DNA of 64,000 nt from Bolinopsis microptera (lineage: Eukaryota > Ctenophora > Tentaculata > Lobata > Bolinopsidae), in assembly GCF_026151205.1 (NCBI RefSeq), contig NC_087076.1, forward strand, positions 1,373,692 to 1,437,691. Reading direction: 5' to 3'. Position 1 is the stretch's first letter; the number at the start of each line of letters is the position of its first letter. This document shows positions 1-11,380 of this stretch, in pieces. The translations under genes were made by a program, and so were the position numbers. The notes under the pieces were generated by a model. It was not told the DNA's origin, searched no databases, and worked only from the letters and a program-made list of their open reading frames with translations.

Positions 1-750
1 GAGTGCTACCATAATTTGCAGTGTGATGGTATGCTGACGTGCTACTTGTAGTGTGTAGAAACTGCTACACATTACGTGTAATTTGATTAATTATTTGTGT
101 TTATTTTTATGGTGTTGTTTAAGAGGGAGTTTTAGGATTTTTTTAAGGATTTAGTAGGATTTTAGTGATTAGAATTATCGTTAGTGATTAGTGTAGATTT
201 AGGATAGATTAGTGACCACGTGGTATCACGTGGCGCGGGTCGATAACGCATTTCTGGACACGTTAGGATTAGTTCTGGAAAAGATCGTGAGGTGACGTGT
301 TTAATCTAAGTGTTAACCGCTGATCTAGAACGCCCAACGTGGCCCGTCCTGCCACAGTTTAAGTTGTGATTGTTGATAATATCTTTATATTCATCATTCG
401 AACGTTATTATTCGATTCAACTGTTTCCCTTGTTCAACTCTAGCGTAGGGACGAATTGTAGCATATTCTACCGTTTAAATTGAAATTAAAACAATAGGCC
501 TCAGAGAACATTTGTCGATGAAATAATAATATGGGCTTGTTAAAAATAAAGGGTAATGCCAATATTGCAATAGATTCTATAAGTATAACAAAGCATTAAG
601 CAATAAAGCACACGATAATGCTATCAAAGTTTTCTATTTTCATATTCGAAGTTCGAATTTTACCGATATTAATTTTATTAAGGATTTGTCATGACTCAAG
701 GTCAATGTTTCCGCATTTTTGGAAATTAAATTCAATTAATGATATTGTAA
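1..750. other. AT-rich non-coding stretch, no gene seen
   Basis: No ORF of note on either strand. It has two closely spaced CACGTG E-box palindromes near 217-232, but I see no promoter or gene attached to them. Confidence 0.5.
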
Positions 751-925
751 GGGGTCGTTCACATATTACGTAATCAGTTGAGGGGGGGGGGGGGGGGGGG
801 GGGGTTCCGAATGATTACGCTAGTGTAACTTTGACACAATATATGTGTAAAACTGATTACGGAGGGGGGGTGGTAATAATGTTCCAAAAAATGATTACGT
901 AATATGTGAATTGTGAACGACTCCT
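751..925. mobile_element. MITE with GGGGTCGTTCACATATTACG termini (copy A)
   Basis: About 175 bp. It begins GGGGTCGTTCACATATTACGTAATC and ends with the near inverse (GATTACGTAATATGTG...GAACGACTCC). A run of about 24 G follows the left terminus, and a second G-rich tract lies inside. TAA sits on both sides, which would fit a 3-bp TWA target (PIF/Harbinger habit), but this is weak. Related copies or pieces lie at 8953-9046, 20880-21003, 30851-30950 and 49265-49385. No coding capacity. Confidence 0.7.
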
Positions 926-1304
926 AACTATATAATGATGATGTAACAAGGTTACATAGCATGGGAGCATAATTCAAGTATGCACAGTGCATACAAATAT
1001 TACTTCTATTATCTTGCCAAATTTATGTTATCGCCGATAACCGATATAATCGCAATAATTTTGAAAAAGTTATCGATTATCGCGATAAAAGAAATTGTAC
1101 CGATAATGGCAACCCTAATTAGGATAGATAATTCATAAAGCTTTCTAGTCTAAAGACTTATAGACTATTACTATTATATATGCATAACATACTTACGTAA
1201 AAACTATATTCAAATACACTTTTCAATACGTTGTTGCTTGCTTATCAGTTACTTATCATTACGTTGATAAGACTTGCTTTTTTAACCGGTGCCGTGGTTG
1301 TGTG
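926..1304. other. non-coding, possibly 5' UTR of the LINE that follows
   Basis: AT-rich, with short inverted motifs (TATCG/CGATA) near 1025-1105. The left boundary of the downstream LINE cannot be fixed. Confidence 0.35.
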
Positions 1305-4300
1305 ATGTATAAATCTGAGAAATACGTGGCTTATAAGCTTGATGAAGTGAGAGATGATGGAGCTGAATGGATCCGGAAAACTCTCCAGCTTGTTAAATCA
1401 AATCATGTTAACGCGTGTGTAGCTCAGGCTTTCATTGGTAGAAGAGAAATCACTAGGGAAGTCATGGCTCAGAAACTCAATTCTGCGTTACAGATTATGT
1501 ATAGGCAATCATTGTACATTGATCAGATGGAGAAGTATAACCAGAAATTGCACTCCGATGTAATTGACAGCCAGGGGACAGTAGTTCTATCAATGCGTGC
1601 CATTCACCAGTCGAGAACTGAGAAGCCTGCATTCGGGCCTGTATTCAAAGTTAAATGCAATTCCTGTGCAGGATGGTGCTATTCACCAAAAAACCTAAGA
1701 TATTGTAACTGGTGTGGAAAAAGTATACATTCCAAGTGTATGAAACACGAGTTAGGTTGTAAAACATGTTGTGAATCTATGATTCCTGGTTTCAACTACG
1801 AACCACACCATCTACTTGATGATTACAGCCACCTACATGACTTATTTTTTAATCCATATGATAGAGAAAACATTGCAAATGATATAGGTAATCAACTTGA
1901 TGATGAACAGGACAGGGAGTACTTTGATGAAATTTCAAATATACTGGTAGAATGTAGATATAAGGAACAGAAGCACGTACAGAACTCAGGAGCAAACGAG
2001 CTGAAATTATTTTCACTGAATATTCGATCGCTGATCAAGAATATTGAACACCTGCGAGAAAACATAGAAACATACTGCAAGTACGATGTCCTATGTCTGA
2101 ACGAAACCAATCTCATTGAATCCAATTTGCCCAATGGCGTAACTGATATTTTACTCGAGGGTTTCCATGAACCTCTACTTAAGGGCCCAAACAGAACTTC
2201 GGGTCGGGGTGGTGGTCTTGCAATTTATATCAATAAGCGAGTGTGTGAGTTTGAGAATATTGAACAATTTATTCCTAATCTCCGGGACGTAGATGAGATC
2301 ACCAAATCGGCAGGTGAATTCATGTTGGTGAAAATTAACAACTGTAAAGGACTCAACAAAACCAAACTAATTGTTGACGTTTATAGGTCTCCACTCTCCA
2401 TCACGTGACCCCGATAAGTTCATAGCTTTACTTGATTCCGTACTATTAAGCTTAGACCGTCACAACAGAAAACACATAATGTTTGCTGGAGATTTTAATT
2501 TAGACCTCATAAACCACAGCAACAATGTACATTGCCAAAATCTAGTGGACACCATGTCGAAATACGGTTTTTTCAGCTTGTTGCACGACCAACACGAGTT
2601 ACAAGTCACAGCAGGACCTTAATTGATCATGTCTACAGCAACGATGTTCAGCATACTCTCAGTTGCAATGTCCTGACAGTTGACATTTCAGACCATTTTG
2701 CCACCTTGACTACGATCTCTCTTGGTGATTTCTCTTACAGTCCTGCTAATGATCGATCCAAAACCGAACGATCACAAAAGCGTGATACACGTGCATTCAA
2801 CGCCGCTAATAACTTAAAATTTTACGAACTGATCGACGCTGAAAATTGGGAGCAAATAACATCAAACATGGATGCTAATGAGCAGTATGATAAGTTCAAC
2901 GAAATTTACAACCAGCACTATAACACCGCGTATCCAATCAAATCTAAGCATGTCAGAAGGATGAATGAAAGGAAAAACCCCAAGCCTTTATTCTGCCGTG
3001 GCTTGAAGACGCGTGTGCTCGAAAAAACTTGATGTATTTTGAATCCACAGTTTGCCCCACACAGAAAAATGTTGCTACGTACAAAAAATTGAAAAATTTT
3101 TGTGAAAAACATATCAATCTAGCAAGGGACAAATACCACAAAAAATACTTTGAAGAATATCAGTACAATTCCAAGAAACAGTGGGAGATGATAAATAAAC
3201 TTCTAGGCAGGAAAGCTAAGCAAAATTCCAAATTCAAATTGAGGAGAGATGATGGAAACTTGATAAATTCGAACCGCGATGTTGCTGAACATTTCAACGC
3301 GTACTTTGCTACTATAGCAACTAGAATCAAAGATCAGATCAGTGCGCGTACCACTTTCGACCCTGGCGGGCATGCAAGATATTTAGACAGCCAGGTTGAG
3401 GAGAGCATGTTCATCTCGCCAACTGATCCTGTCGAAATCCAACGAACAATATGTACCTTGAAAAATAAGGCCACACAGGATGTAAAAGTTGAGCCGCTCA
3501 AGATTGCCAAGGATTGTCCTAAGTTTTGTGGAATACTCTCAAATGTAGTAAATTCTTCCTTCAATGAAGGCTGCTTTCCGACATCACTGAAAATTGCAAA
3601 GGTAGTTCCTATCCTTAAGGGAGGCTCAAAACTAGATGTGAAAAACTACAGACCAATATCATTGCTCTGCACCTTTTCAAAAATCTATGAGAAACTCATG
3701 CACAGAAGAGTCCTTGACTTCCTGGAGCGACATAGCACTTTATTTGAAGGACAATACGGTTTTCGGCCGGGTCGGTCGTGTGAACATGCGCTCCTTGATG
3801 CAACCAACACGATTAGACACAACCTCTCCAAAAAAGAGGTCTCTCTACTCCTCCTACTTGATTTTAGCAAAGCGTTTGATGTAATTTCCCACGATATTCT
3901 CTTAGACAAACTGTATCATTATGGCATAAGAGGACTAGCACACCAATGGTTCAAGTCTTATCTAAGTTCCAGGAGTCAGTATGTTTCAATAGGGGGCACA
4001 AATTCTTCCTCACAGTCCATGAGACACGGAGTGCCGCAAGGCAGTATTTTAGGACCTTTACTTTTCATAATATATATCAATGACATGCCAAAAATCAAAT
4101 CGTACGCTAAATTTGTTTTATATGCTGACGACGCAAACATAATTATCTTAGGTAAAAATCATCAAGAAATACTACAAAAGATGACCGAATTTTCACCTTT
4201 ATTGACAAACTGGGTAGATCAAAATGGTCTTTCGTTAAACCTTAAGAAAACGTGCTACATGCTCCTCTCACCCAACAGAACCTCAACACCTGACGTAAAT

Positions 4301-5011
4301 ATTCAAATTGCAGGCACCACTATTGAGCGAAAAACTGAGGCCCGATTTCTTGGCGTAATTGTTGACGAAAAATTGACCTGGACCAGTCACATTACTGCTC
4401 TTAAAGCGAAAATGATGCGGTATATTGGTATTATGTACAAAATAAAAAGTCGGCTGCCGATTAAAGTTAGACTCCAGATATACCAAAGCTTTGTACAGTC
4501 TCATATAAACTATTGTTCATTGATACGGGGTTTTGCTGCAAAAAGCCATATAGATGCTTTATTCAGCAAACAGAAGCAAGGAATAAGGGCTATTATGCCT
4601 GGCTTCGTAAACTACTACTTTAAGGAAGGTGCCTTACCACAACACACAAAGCCATTTTTCAGTGAACATGAAATTCTCACTGTGCATGGTCTTATCGTTT
4701 ACAACTCAATTATCTTGATGCATAAAGTTAAAAACATGCCACAATTAGTCCCCAAAAACATCTCTCAAGCTTTTCCCGCCGACATACCCACAAAACTTTC
4801 TGATCACACGTCAGCCTGCTCCTGGCTCCAGTTATACGGGAAAAGACACTTTCAAAACAGTATTTTCTACAAGGGACCACTGCTCTCTGTCTTCGCAGAC
4901 AAAGCAGACGTTACTACACTTCCGACATTATTTTCGATAAATCTGTTCAAGAGTAGTGCCAAGAAAATGCTACTTAATCTTCAAAGTGATGGTGATGTTA
5001 ACGAGTGGTAA
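1305..5011 (+). pseudogene. LINE retrotransposon ORF2 (zinc finger + APE endonuclease + RT), frameshifted
   Basis: Non-LTR retrotransposon open in four overlapping frame segments (1305-2408, 2371-2622, 2532-3032, 3029-5011), so at least three frameshifts break it. The first part carries a Cys/His zinc finger (CxxC, CxxC, HxxC, CxxCC; about 1658-1775). An AP-endonuclease-like domain follows from about 2005: LNETN near 2098, GDFNLDL near 2488, SDH near 2685. The last 660 codons are a reverse transcriptase with NYRPISLL, a FRPGRS block, PQGSILGPLLF and the catalytic YADD near 4123. The single-ORF layout with an N-terminal finger fits the CR1/L2/Daphne group; the exact clade is not settled. It is a dead copy encoding nicking and target-primed reverse transcription. 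The ATG at 1305 is the first in frame. Confidence 0.9.
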
Positions 5012-5699
5012 CCATTCCTACTGCACAATGTTCCTGGCCTAAGACAGTCTAGACGTGAAATTTAAACTTTTAACATTTAACCTGAATCAAATTTCAACTG
5101 AAACGAATATAATCTAAGTTTAAATTAAGTCTATTGTCTAATTAATGGCTTGCAACAGGGAGCAGTATGAAAATCACACAACCCAGCACATAGAAACTAC
5201 ACTAAATGACACAAATTTAAATGACAACTCGCAATTACTGACTACCAATATAATAACCGCTCGCATAACTACCCTCACTTAGCGTAGATAAGCAAGCATT
5301 TCACTGCCGCTAAATTCTTTTTCCATACATTAATCTCAATCGCGCACTCATAATTACTGTAAGCGCTGAGTTACCGGCCAAAATCATTAATCACTGATGG
5401 TAAAATTTTGCACAAAATTTTAAAAACAATAGTCCAAGCTGTTCAGTGCAATTCTAAACTTCTTAACCTATAGGTTATGGATGTGTAATATCATGTGTAG
5501 CGTGAAGCGTTGTGTTTTTTTAATCTGTAGTTCATAGTACTTCATGATCACAGTGTACTTTTTGATAAACCGTGTGCAGTGCCCTTTCCAGAGGGTTTTT
5601 TTAAAAGAATTCTTTAACGTTACTATTTTCTATCTATTACTGTTTGTATTATAATTTTGAGTAAACATTAATCGAGTAAACCGCTCGATTCCCAATCAT
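5012..5699 (+). other. probable LINE 3' UTR
   Basis: AT-rich, without an ORF, directly after the RT stop. It ends in GAGTAAACATTAA followed by a short inverted ACTCGATT-like stem. A similar GAGTAAACATTAA tail recurs near 6582, so the two LINE pieces probably share a 3' end family. Confidence 0.5.
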
Positions 5700-6302
5700 T
5701 GCAGAAAGAGCTGCTAACTGCCAAAGACGAGCAGCTTGATTACCTGAAATCTGAGGTTGTAGCAAGTAGCATCAGTTGAGAATACTGTGAAATCCGAGTT
5801 AAAGACATACAGCGCCGCGGTAAAGGAATCAAAAACCTCAACAGCAGGTCCTTTGTTGGATTCGGATAGAAACATCTTGAAGAATGTCATTAAGGATGTT
5901 GTAGCAGAAGGAGACCGAAGTCGGAATCTGATGTTGTTTGGTCTTAAAGAAGAGAAAGGTGAGCTGTTATGTGACAAGGTCGGTCAAGTGTTGTTGGAAC
6001 TTGGTGAAAAGCCAAAAATAGAAGCTAGCAGAATTGGTTTGATCAAATCCAAGGATAAGAAACAGGTAGCTGATAGACCTGTTAAGGTGACTTTGACGAG
6101 CTCTACAATTGTGCAGCAGATTTTGACTAAAGCAAGGCATCTCCGTAGCTCGGAGCATTTCGGTAAAGTCTTCATCAGTCCGGATAGGTCTCCAGAGGAA
6201 CGTGCTTGTTTTAGAACTCAAGAAGAGATCAAACGACGAGCCAGATAAGAGACATTTCATTAAAGGAGGCAAAGTGTGTAGTGTGGACAAAACTGTTGTT
6301 TG
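5700..6302 (+). pseudogene. LINE ORF1-like fragment (coiled coil + RRM-like)
   Basis: An in-frame run of Lys/Glu-rich coiled-coil sequence starts near 5700 and meets a stop near 5778. The main open part (5787-6248) has a basic RNA-binding-like region and the ORF1 hallmark FISPDRSPEERA near 6170. The familiar C-terminal DKRHFIKGGK stretch appears only after a +1 shift near 6245 and ends at 6302. This resembles ORF1 proteins of CR1/Jockey-type LINEs, which bind the element RNA. It lies downstream of a different ORF2, so it is a separate truncated insertion. Confidence 0.7.
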
Positions 6303-6709
6303 AAATGTGTTAAGACAGAGTTTTGTTTGGATTTATGGATTCGTGGCTCGCTAAGATTTTAATTTTTTGATAAGCTTCTAAATCACATTCGTCTTTCAAC
6401 ACAAGACTATCAGTCTTCTAGAATTTTGTTTTGATTTGTGTATTAAGCTCTGAAGTATTTAGTCTTACTTCCAGGTCCATAATTTTGTGCAGTGTATATT
6501 TTTTAGAGTTATTATGGTTTTATATTAGCAGATTTAGGTATATAACTATTCTATATAATTGTATGTATAAATACTTGAGTAAACATTAACCAGTAAACAA
6601 AGCTGGTTCCAATCAAAATATGCTTCACAAAGAACGAGTATAGACTATAATAGAGGGAGCAGAACTGACCGTTTTCAGAGCAGGTGGGAGCCTGCCACGA
6701 GGCTTAAAA
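6303..6709 (+). other. LINE 3' tail and non-coding DNA
   Basis: AT-rich, non-coding. The GAGTAAACATTAA tail motif near 6582 marks the probable 3' end of the ORF1-bearing LINE fragment. Confidence 0.4.
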
Positions 6710-6992
6710 TTACCACGTGACTTTAGTTTTTATGGTTTTGCAGCGGAACAAAACGGTCATACATAAACCCTAATCTCAACCCTAACCGTAACCATAACCC
6801 CGAAGCTATCCATGACCCTAACCACAACCCTGACCACAACCCTAACCACAACCCGAGCCATAAACAATCAAATTTATGTTTAACTAGCCTGTCACGTGAC
6901 CAAAACAGATTTTTGCCCATAACTCTCCAGAGAAGCATTTCTACCCTACGTCATGGGGTGATTCGGAATCAGCGTCCAAAAATACATCGACT
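6710..6992 (+). mobile_element. CACGTGAC/CCCTAA MITE, ragged copy
   Basis: It shares the body of the complete element at 7280-7654: CACGTGACTTT start of the core, a degenerate CCCTAA array near 6766-6860, TGTCACGTGACC, and the TACGTCATGGGG...GGAATCAGCGTCC block. Both terminal inverted repeats are missing. After 6992 the sequence diverges into non-coding DNA. Confidence 0.75.
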
Positions 6993-7279
6993 TGTATTAC
7001 TATACTTTCATATTTACCTCAAGATCAATGTTTCCCGCAATCAAACAACGAATGAGTTCCAAAAATGTCCAATAAAACTTTTACAACATCGGTAAAATAT
7101 TTTCGTCCATCCTCAGTACCTATCAAAATAAGATGGGGTTAAAACTAAGGTAATAACTTTGGCATTAAAATATAACTCGCCAACTGAAAATATAAAAATC
7201 GTAAAGTTTTTAAAATCGTTCCCTCATGAAGGTTATGACAAAAAAACTCGACACACACAAACACTAAGGTGATTGTAAC

Positions 7280-7654
7280 GGCTCTTACTAATTCGCTCGC
7301 CCAAAAATTTCACGTGACTTTGGTTTTTATGGTTTTGCAGCCGTACAAAACGGTTTTACATAAACCCTAATCCCAACCCTAACCCTAACCATAATCCCGA
7401 AGGTAACCATAACCCTTACCATAACCCTTACCCTAACCCGGGCCCTAAACAATCGAATTCGTATTTTACTAGCCTGTCACGTGACCAGAACGGTTTTTTG
7501 CCCATAACTCTCCAGGGAAGCATTTTAACCCTACGTCATGGGGGGTGATTCGGAATCAGCGTCCAAAAATACACCGATTTAGATTCCTTTCATGCCTAAA
7601 GGGCCTTTTCACAAGAATTTTCTTAAAATTTGGGCGAGCGATTTAGTAGGAGCG
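7280..7654 (+). mobile_element. complete 375-bp TIR element with 9-bp target duplication
   Basis: Starts GGCTCTTACTAATTCGCTCG and ends with the inverse (CGAGCGATTTAGTAGGAGCG); the inverted termini run about 28 bp (inner part CGCTCGCCCAAA). GATTGTAAC flanks it directly at 7271-7279 and 7655-7663. The MFS paralogue has an uninterrupted site there, which confirms the target duplication. The body carries a degenerate CCCTAA array (7362-7442) and two CACGTGAC sites. It is non-autonomous. A 9-bp duplication is typical of Mutator-like elements; 8 bp (hAT) is possible if one G belongs to the element. Confidence 0.85.
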
Positions 7655-8272
7655 GATTGTAACTGCAGTGTAAGGATCCAGGAAGGCAGCCAGAGAAGTT
7701 CCCACCACGCTCCCAACCATACCCGACGCAATCGTCACGCTCCTTCCCAGATCTAATTTTGACTTTCCATAGTAATCGTAATCAAATATTAACACTAGCA
7801 GCTTCCACTTTATGGAGTAACACATCTTATCTGTGCCAGTCCTAACATAGCCACTGAAGCTATCAGGCCAGGATTTGCCAGAAGAGCACCAAAACTCACA
7901 GCCATTATTAAGGTGATTGATGCACCATTGACTGCCGCCAGAATGAGGAAATCGTTACCTTGCACCATTTCTTCACAGTTACCACCTTCACTGTTGAGAA
8001 GAAGACTTCTTTTGTACTTTCTTAGCAGCCAAGGAAGAAGAATTATGCTTCCATATCCAAAACAAAGGTGACAGAAGTTAAACAGGCTTGATTTAAGGAC
8101 TCTTGCGGCAAAATTCGGTACACTATGCGATGCCGTGTCAACCAGTTTGTTAGTTTCTGTCGGGCAACATTTCTTTCTATAAGCTCTAGATCGCGTGATT
8201 CTTCTGTAACTTCCTCCGGCGCTCCACCAATGAAAAAGTGGAGCATGATGATTGGAGGAACAAATAGTGGAA

Positions 8273-8349
8273 TTACTGGGCTGCGCTCAGCCTGTCATTC
8301 CGCCTAATCTCTATGTTTATGAACATAATAGCCTGAGGTCCCCAGGTAA
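8273..8349 (+). mobile_element. 77-bp mini-transposon in the MFS pseudogene
   Basis: TTACTGGG...CCAGGTAA insertion absent from the MFS paralogue, flanked by the 9-bp direct repeat ATAGTGGAA (8264-8272 and 8350-8358). A related 81-bp copy lies at 18525-18605. It is unusually short for a TIR element. Confidence 0.7.
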
Positions 8350-8952
8350 ATAGTGGAATAGAAGTCAGCAGAATGAAGACTCTCCAGTCCACGAAGTCTA
8401 GGATCAGCCATCCTAGTAAAGACACCCAAGTTCCTCCAGCTGAGAAACCAAATGCTTCTGCAAGAAATGTGACTTGAGTGAAGACTTCTTCGGAGGAAAC
8501 GAGCTTGGCGAGTAATATCCCAGTTGTACAACTGACAACTGTTCAATCCAATACCTGTTAAACAAATACCTGTTAAAGCTCTGGAGAGAAGAAGGGTGCT
8601 GTAATTGGGAACCACCGCACATATGACTCATGAGAGCAAACCTAATATTATTAGTATTATGACTGCGATTGCCCAAAACAAGTTAACAATGACTGCTAGG
8701 AGTCCCTCTTGAAAGTCCGATATACTAAGGTCACAAGATAGAAACTGTCTGACTTAGAATTCCAGGGAGGTAAGCCTCAACACCATCACCGATCTTTACC
8801 AGTGACCACAGGTTGCGTTTAGTTCTATTTATTGTACTACTGACTGATCGAGCTTCACTTGAACTTTGAATAAAAATTGTTAGAAATCAATCAGAAATTG
8901 TACCCCAAGATAAACTTTACGTACAATTTAAGTTACAAATTTTTGCGTTGCC

Positions 8953-9046
8953 TTACGTAATCATTTTTGGCCAATTATTAACCACCCCCTCCTCCCCTGC
9001 GTAATCAATTTTACGCATAGCTAATAGCACTAAATTTACACTAGTG
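8953..9046 (-). mobile_element. MITE fragment, inverted relative of copy A
   Basis: TTACGTAATCATTTTT, then a C-rich block (ACCACCCCCTCCTCCCC), GCGTAATCAATTTTAC and TTTACACTAGTG match the reverse complement of the right part of the element at 751-925. Confidence 0.6.
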
Positions 9047-9059
9047 ATTTACCGAGAAT

Positions 9060-10246
9060 GAAATCGGTCGCTCGCTTTTTCCATTCGATCACGGCTAACG
9101 AATTGTAATAAAAACGAATTGTAATAAAGCTTATCAATTTGCATTTGCGGACGGTTATTCAAATTAATATCATTTCCTTTTGTTTGGAAAAGAGAGACAC
9201 TGGCAGCGGTACACTCTACCCATGATTATGGGTTTTGGTCAAATATCATCTCTTTTTGATTATAATGTCAGGATAATTTACAAAGCCGAAATGTAAACTC
9301 ATAACTTCATTAATATTTATATTAATAATTAGGAGGTAATTTCATCGATTTCGAAATTTTACCTGACTGAATATGGCACTTTTTACTCATTCAAGTTGGC
9401 ATTAAATTCATATATAATTCCATTTAAATATCGCGGGAAAGCAGAATTTATTCGAAATCACGAATGAGCAAAATTCTTACCTTTCGCACGTGCAAACTTT
9501 GAACGGACGTTGCGTGCGCATACAATATTGAATCACCGTAAATTTTTGCATAGCAGTATTTTATATATAGTGTAATAAGCATGCAAAGTTTCAGAAGATT
9601 TCATATAGAACTTGGATCACAACGGGACTCCAAAGTTGATAAAAATGGTGAAAACAGCAATTTTCAGTAATTTTAGCAATTTTCAATCAATTTGGGCGTG
9701 TCCCCACGTGTGCAACTTTTCGATTTTCAACTTTAAAACTAGCCTATAACACAATTTAGACCTTTAGGAAGCACAATTGAGCTCCACAACCCAAGGGATG
9801 GCCCAACACCAGAGAATACTAATTCACAACTTTTGTGTTTTTATAAAATTATTCTTCAAAAAAGCACTAACTTCAATAGCGAATATCTTTATGAAGGAGC
9901 AAGGTAGGAAAATTTTCCGGTAGATTTTCAGAATGCTTAAACAATTGTCTAAGGTGAAAATGTCCTCAGATTTTGAATAAAATTACTCCTTAATGGTTTA
10001 AAATCGATTTGAAAAGTTGTTATTTTGTTAAAAACCAAGTTTTAAAAACACTTAACTTGATGACGTCATCAAATGATGATGATGACGTTAAATTATTTTT
10101 TGATATAATGAAAACTGGAGTGTAAATGATTATCTTCAAGACCTGTGGTTCGAAATGACTGTATCTTTTATACTTTTGAATCTACGGACACTTAAATGTA
10201 GGCTATAATTGACTGCAAAAGCGTCTATACATCACCTTAATAACAC
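9060..10246. other. non-coding stretch, probable transposon interior
   Basis: No gene. It may be the body of the Helitron whose 3' end is at 10889, but no 5' terminus was found. Confidence 0.35.
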
Positions 10247-10251
10247 CAGAA

Positions 10252-10289
10252 TGTGTGTGTGTGTGTGTGTGTGTCTGTCTGTCTGTCTG
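10252..10289. repeat. (TG)n/(TCTG)n microsatellite
   Basis: About ten TG dinucleotides followed by four to five TCTG/GTCT units. Confidence 0.95.
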
Positions 10290-10863
10290 ATCGTCTGTGT
10301 GTAATTTCCGAACGGTTATACAAAAAAAAACAGTAATAGTTACGGGACTGGTTTTTTCGGTATAGTGCCGACAAAACTCTGACGAAGCCAATAAGCAAAT
10401 TTTATAAAAATCGGCCGGTGGTAAGTGGTTTAATTGATGGTTTTGTACCACAAAATATGTTACATAAAATGGCTTGAGAAGAACGGCAAGAGTTACGGGG
10501 CTAGCTCTCTCTCTCTCTCTGCATAATATTATGTAGCGTATATATTACATGGCGTATATATTACATGGTCATATAATACTATAAACTTATTAGGGAGGGA
10601 GTGCTCAAACGGTCTGTTTGGACTGTAGAGATAGTTCATACTTTCATACGACAATGTAATGCATGTTCACAAATATGATAGGCTGGTGTGGTACATGGTG
10701 TTAAGGGTTAATTTCTATTGATCATTGATTAAGAATTACTATCTTTTAAGCATACTATTGGATATGTGAGGGCACTCCGAATTGCGAATAGAATTGCTCG
10801 CCTAATCCGGGTTTTGACTCAGCGGGTAATTACTCCTACCCTTTTTAACTGCGGCAGTGAAAT

Positions 10864-10889
10864 CCCGGCCGTAGGCCGGGTTACACTAG
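10864..10889 (+). mobile_element. Helitron 3' terminus
   Basis: A CCCGGCC/GGCCGGG hairpin is followed, after a short spacer, by CTAG and then T. This is the Helitron end structure (hairpin plus CTRR, inserted before T). The rest of the element upstream is not delimited. Confidence 0.6.
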
Positions 10890-10894
10890 TATAT

Positions 10895-11274
10895 ATATAT
10901 ACCTACTTCACGACAATCTGTTGTAAAACAGGGGTTCCAGAAAACCCACTTCCCGATACTCCTGAAACATGACATTTTTTTTTGCAGTCGATTTGGACAA
11001 GGTCTAGACGCCCTGCAAAGTTTCATATCTCTAACTCAATTTTAACATGGTTTTTAAGGCACCTGAATATGGCGATTTTGGGTTTTTTACCTAATTTCGT
11101 ATAACATGCTGGCGCGTATTTTGCGCAAATTTCTTAAAAACCTCCACATAACTATTTCCTATTCCTGTCATCTTTAACTTAATGCCTGGAAAACAATAAA
11201 GGGGATATACTAGTATAGGGGGTAAATAGTATTGTGAATATAAGGCCGGCGACGATAATGCTTGCCAGCATTGT
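10895..11274. other. non-coding
   Basis: No gene. A short TA tract follows the Helitron end; the remainder is unremarkable. Confidence 0.4.
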
Positions 11275-11328
11275 GATATCTGGATATTATCCGGTTGGAA
11301 GAGACAAGGACAAGTGAAACAAGGAAGT
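11275..11328 (+). repeat. 54-bp dispersed repeat (mate at 45613-45666)
   Basis: GATATCTGGATATTATCCGG followed by a purine-rich tail occurs almost identically at both places. Here it immediately precedes the Penelope relic. Confidence 0.7.
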
Positions 11329-11380
11329 TAGGAGTAAGGGCAAATTTTCGGCGTCAACGCCATCTTCAGGCTCAAATTAT

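Larger units (their letters stand above)
7200..8830 (-). pseudogene. MFS transporter pseudogene (SVOP/SV2-like)
   Basis: Minus-strand relative of the MFS copy at 49630-50939. Recognisable pieces in order (from 8830 down) are IGDGVEAYLPG, VVPNYSTLLLSRALTGIC, the WRVF/LLTSIP/FVPPIIMLHF region, EEMVQGND, and YYGKSKLDLG...LAAFLDP. Stops and frameshifts separate them, and two DNA transposons interrupt the gene (7280-7654 and 8273-8349). The left end past the first insertion still aligns (CCTTAGTG...GAACGATT), so the pseudogene reaches about 7200. The intact family has 12 membrane helices and moves small organic solutes. This copy cannot be functional. Confidence 0.85.

Noticed and set aside
6766..7442. 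CCCTAA arrays suggesting a chromosome end or fusion point
   Set aside because: The arrays lie inside defined transposon copies (also at 23580 and 28565) and are degenerate and short; no terminal array is present.
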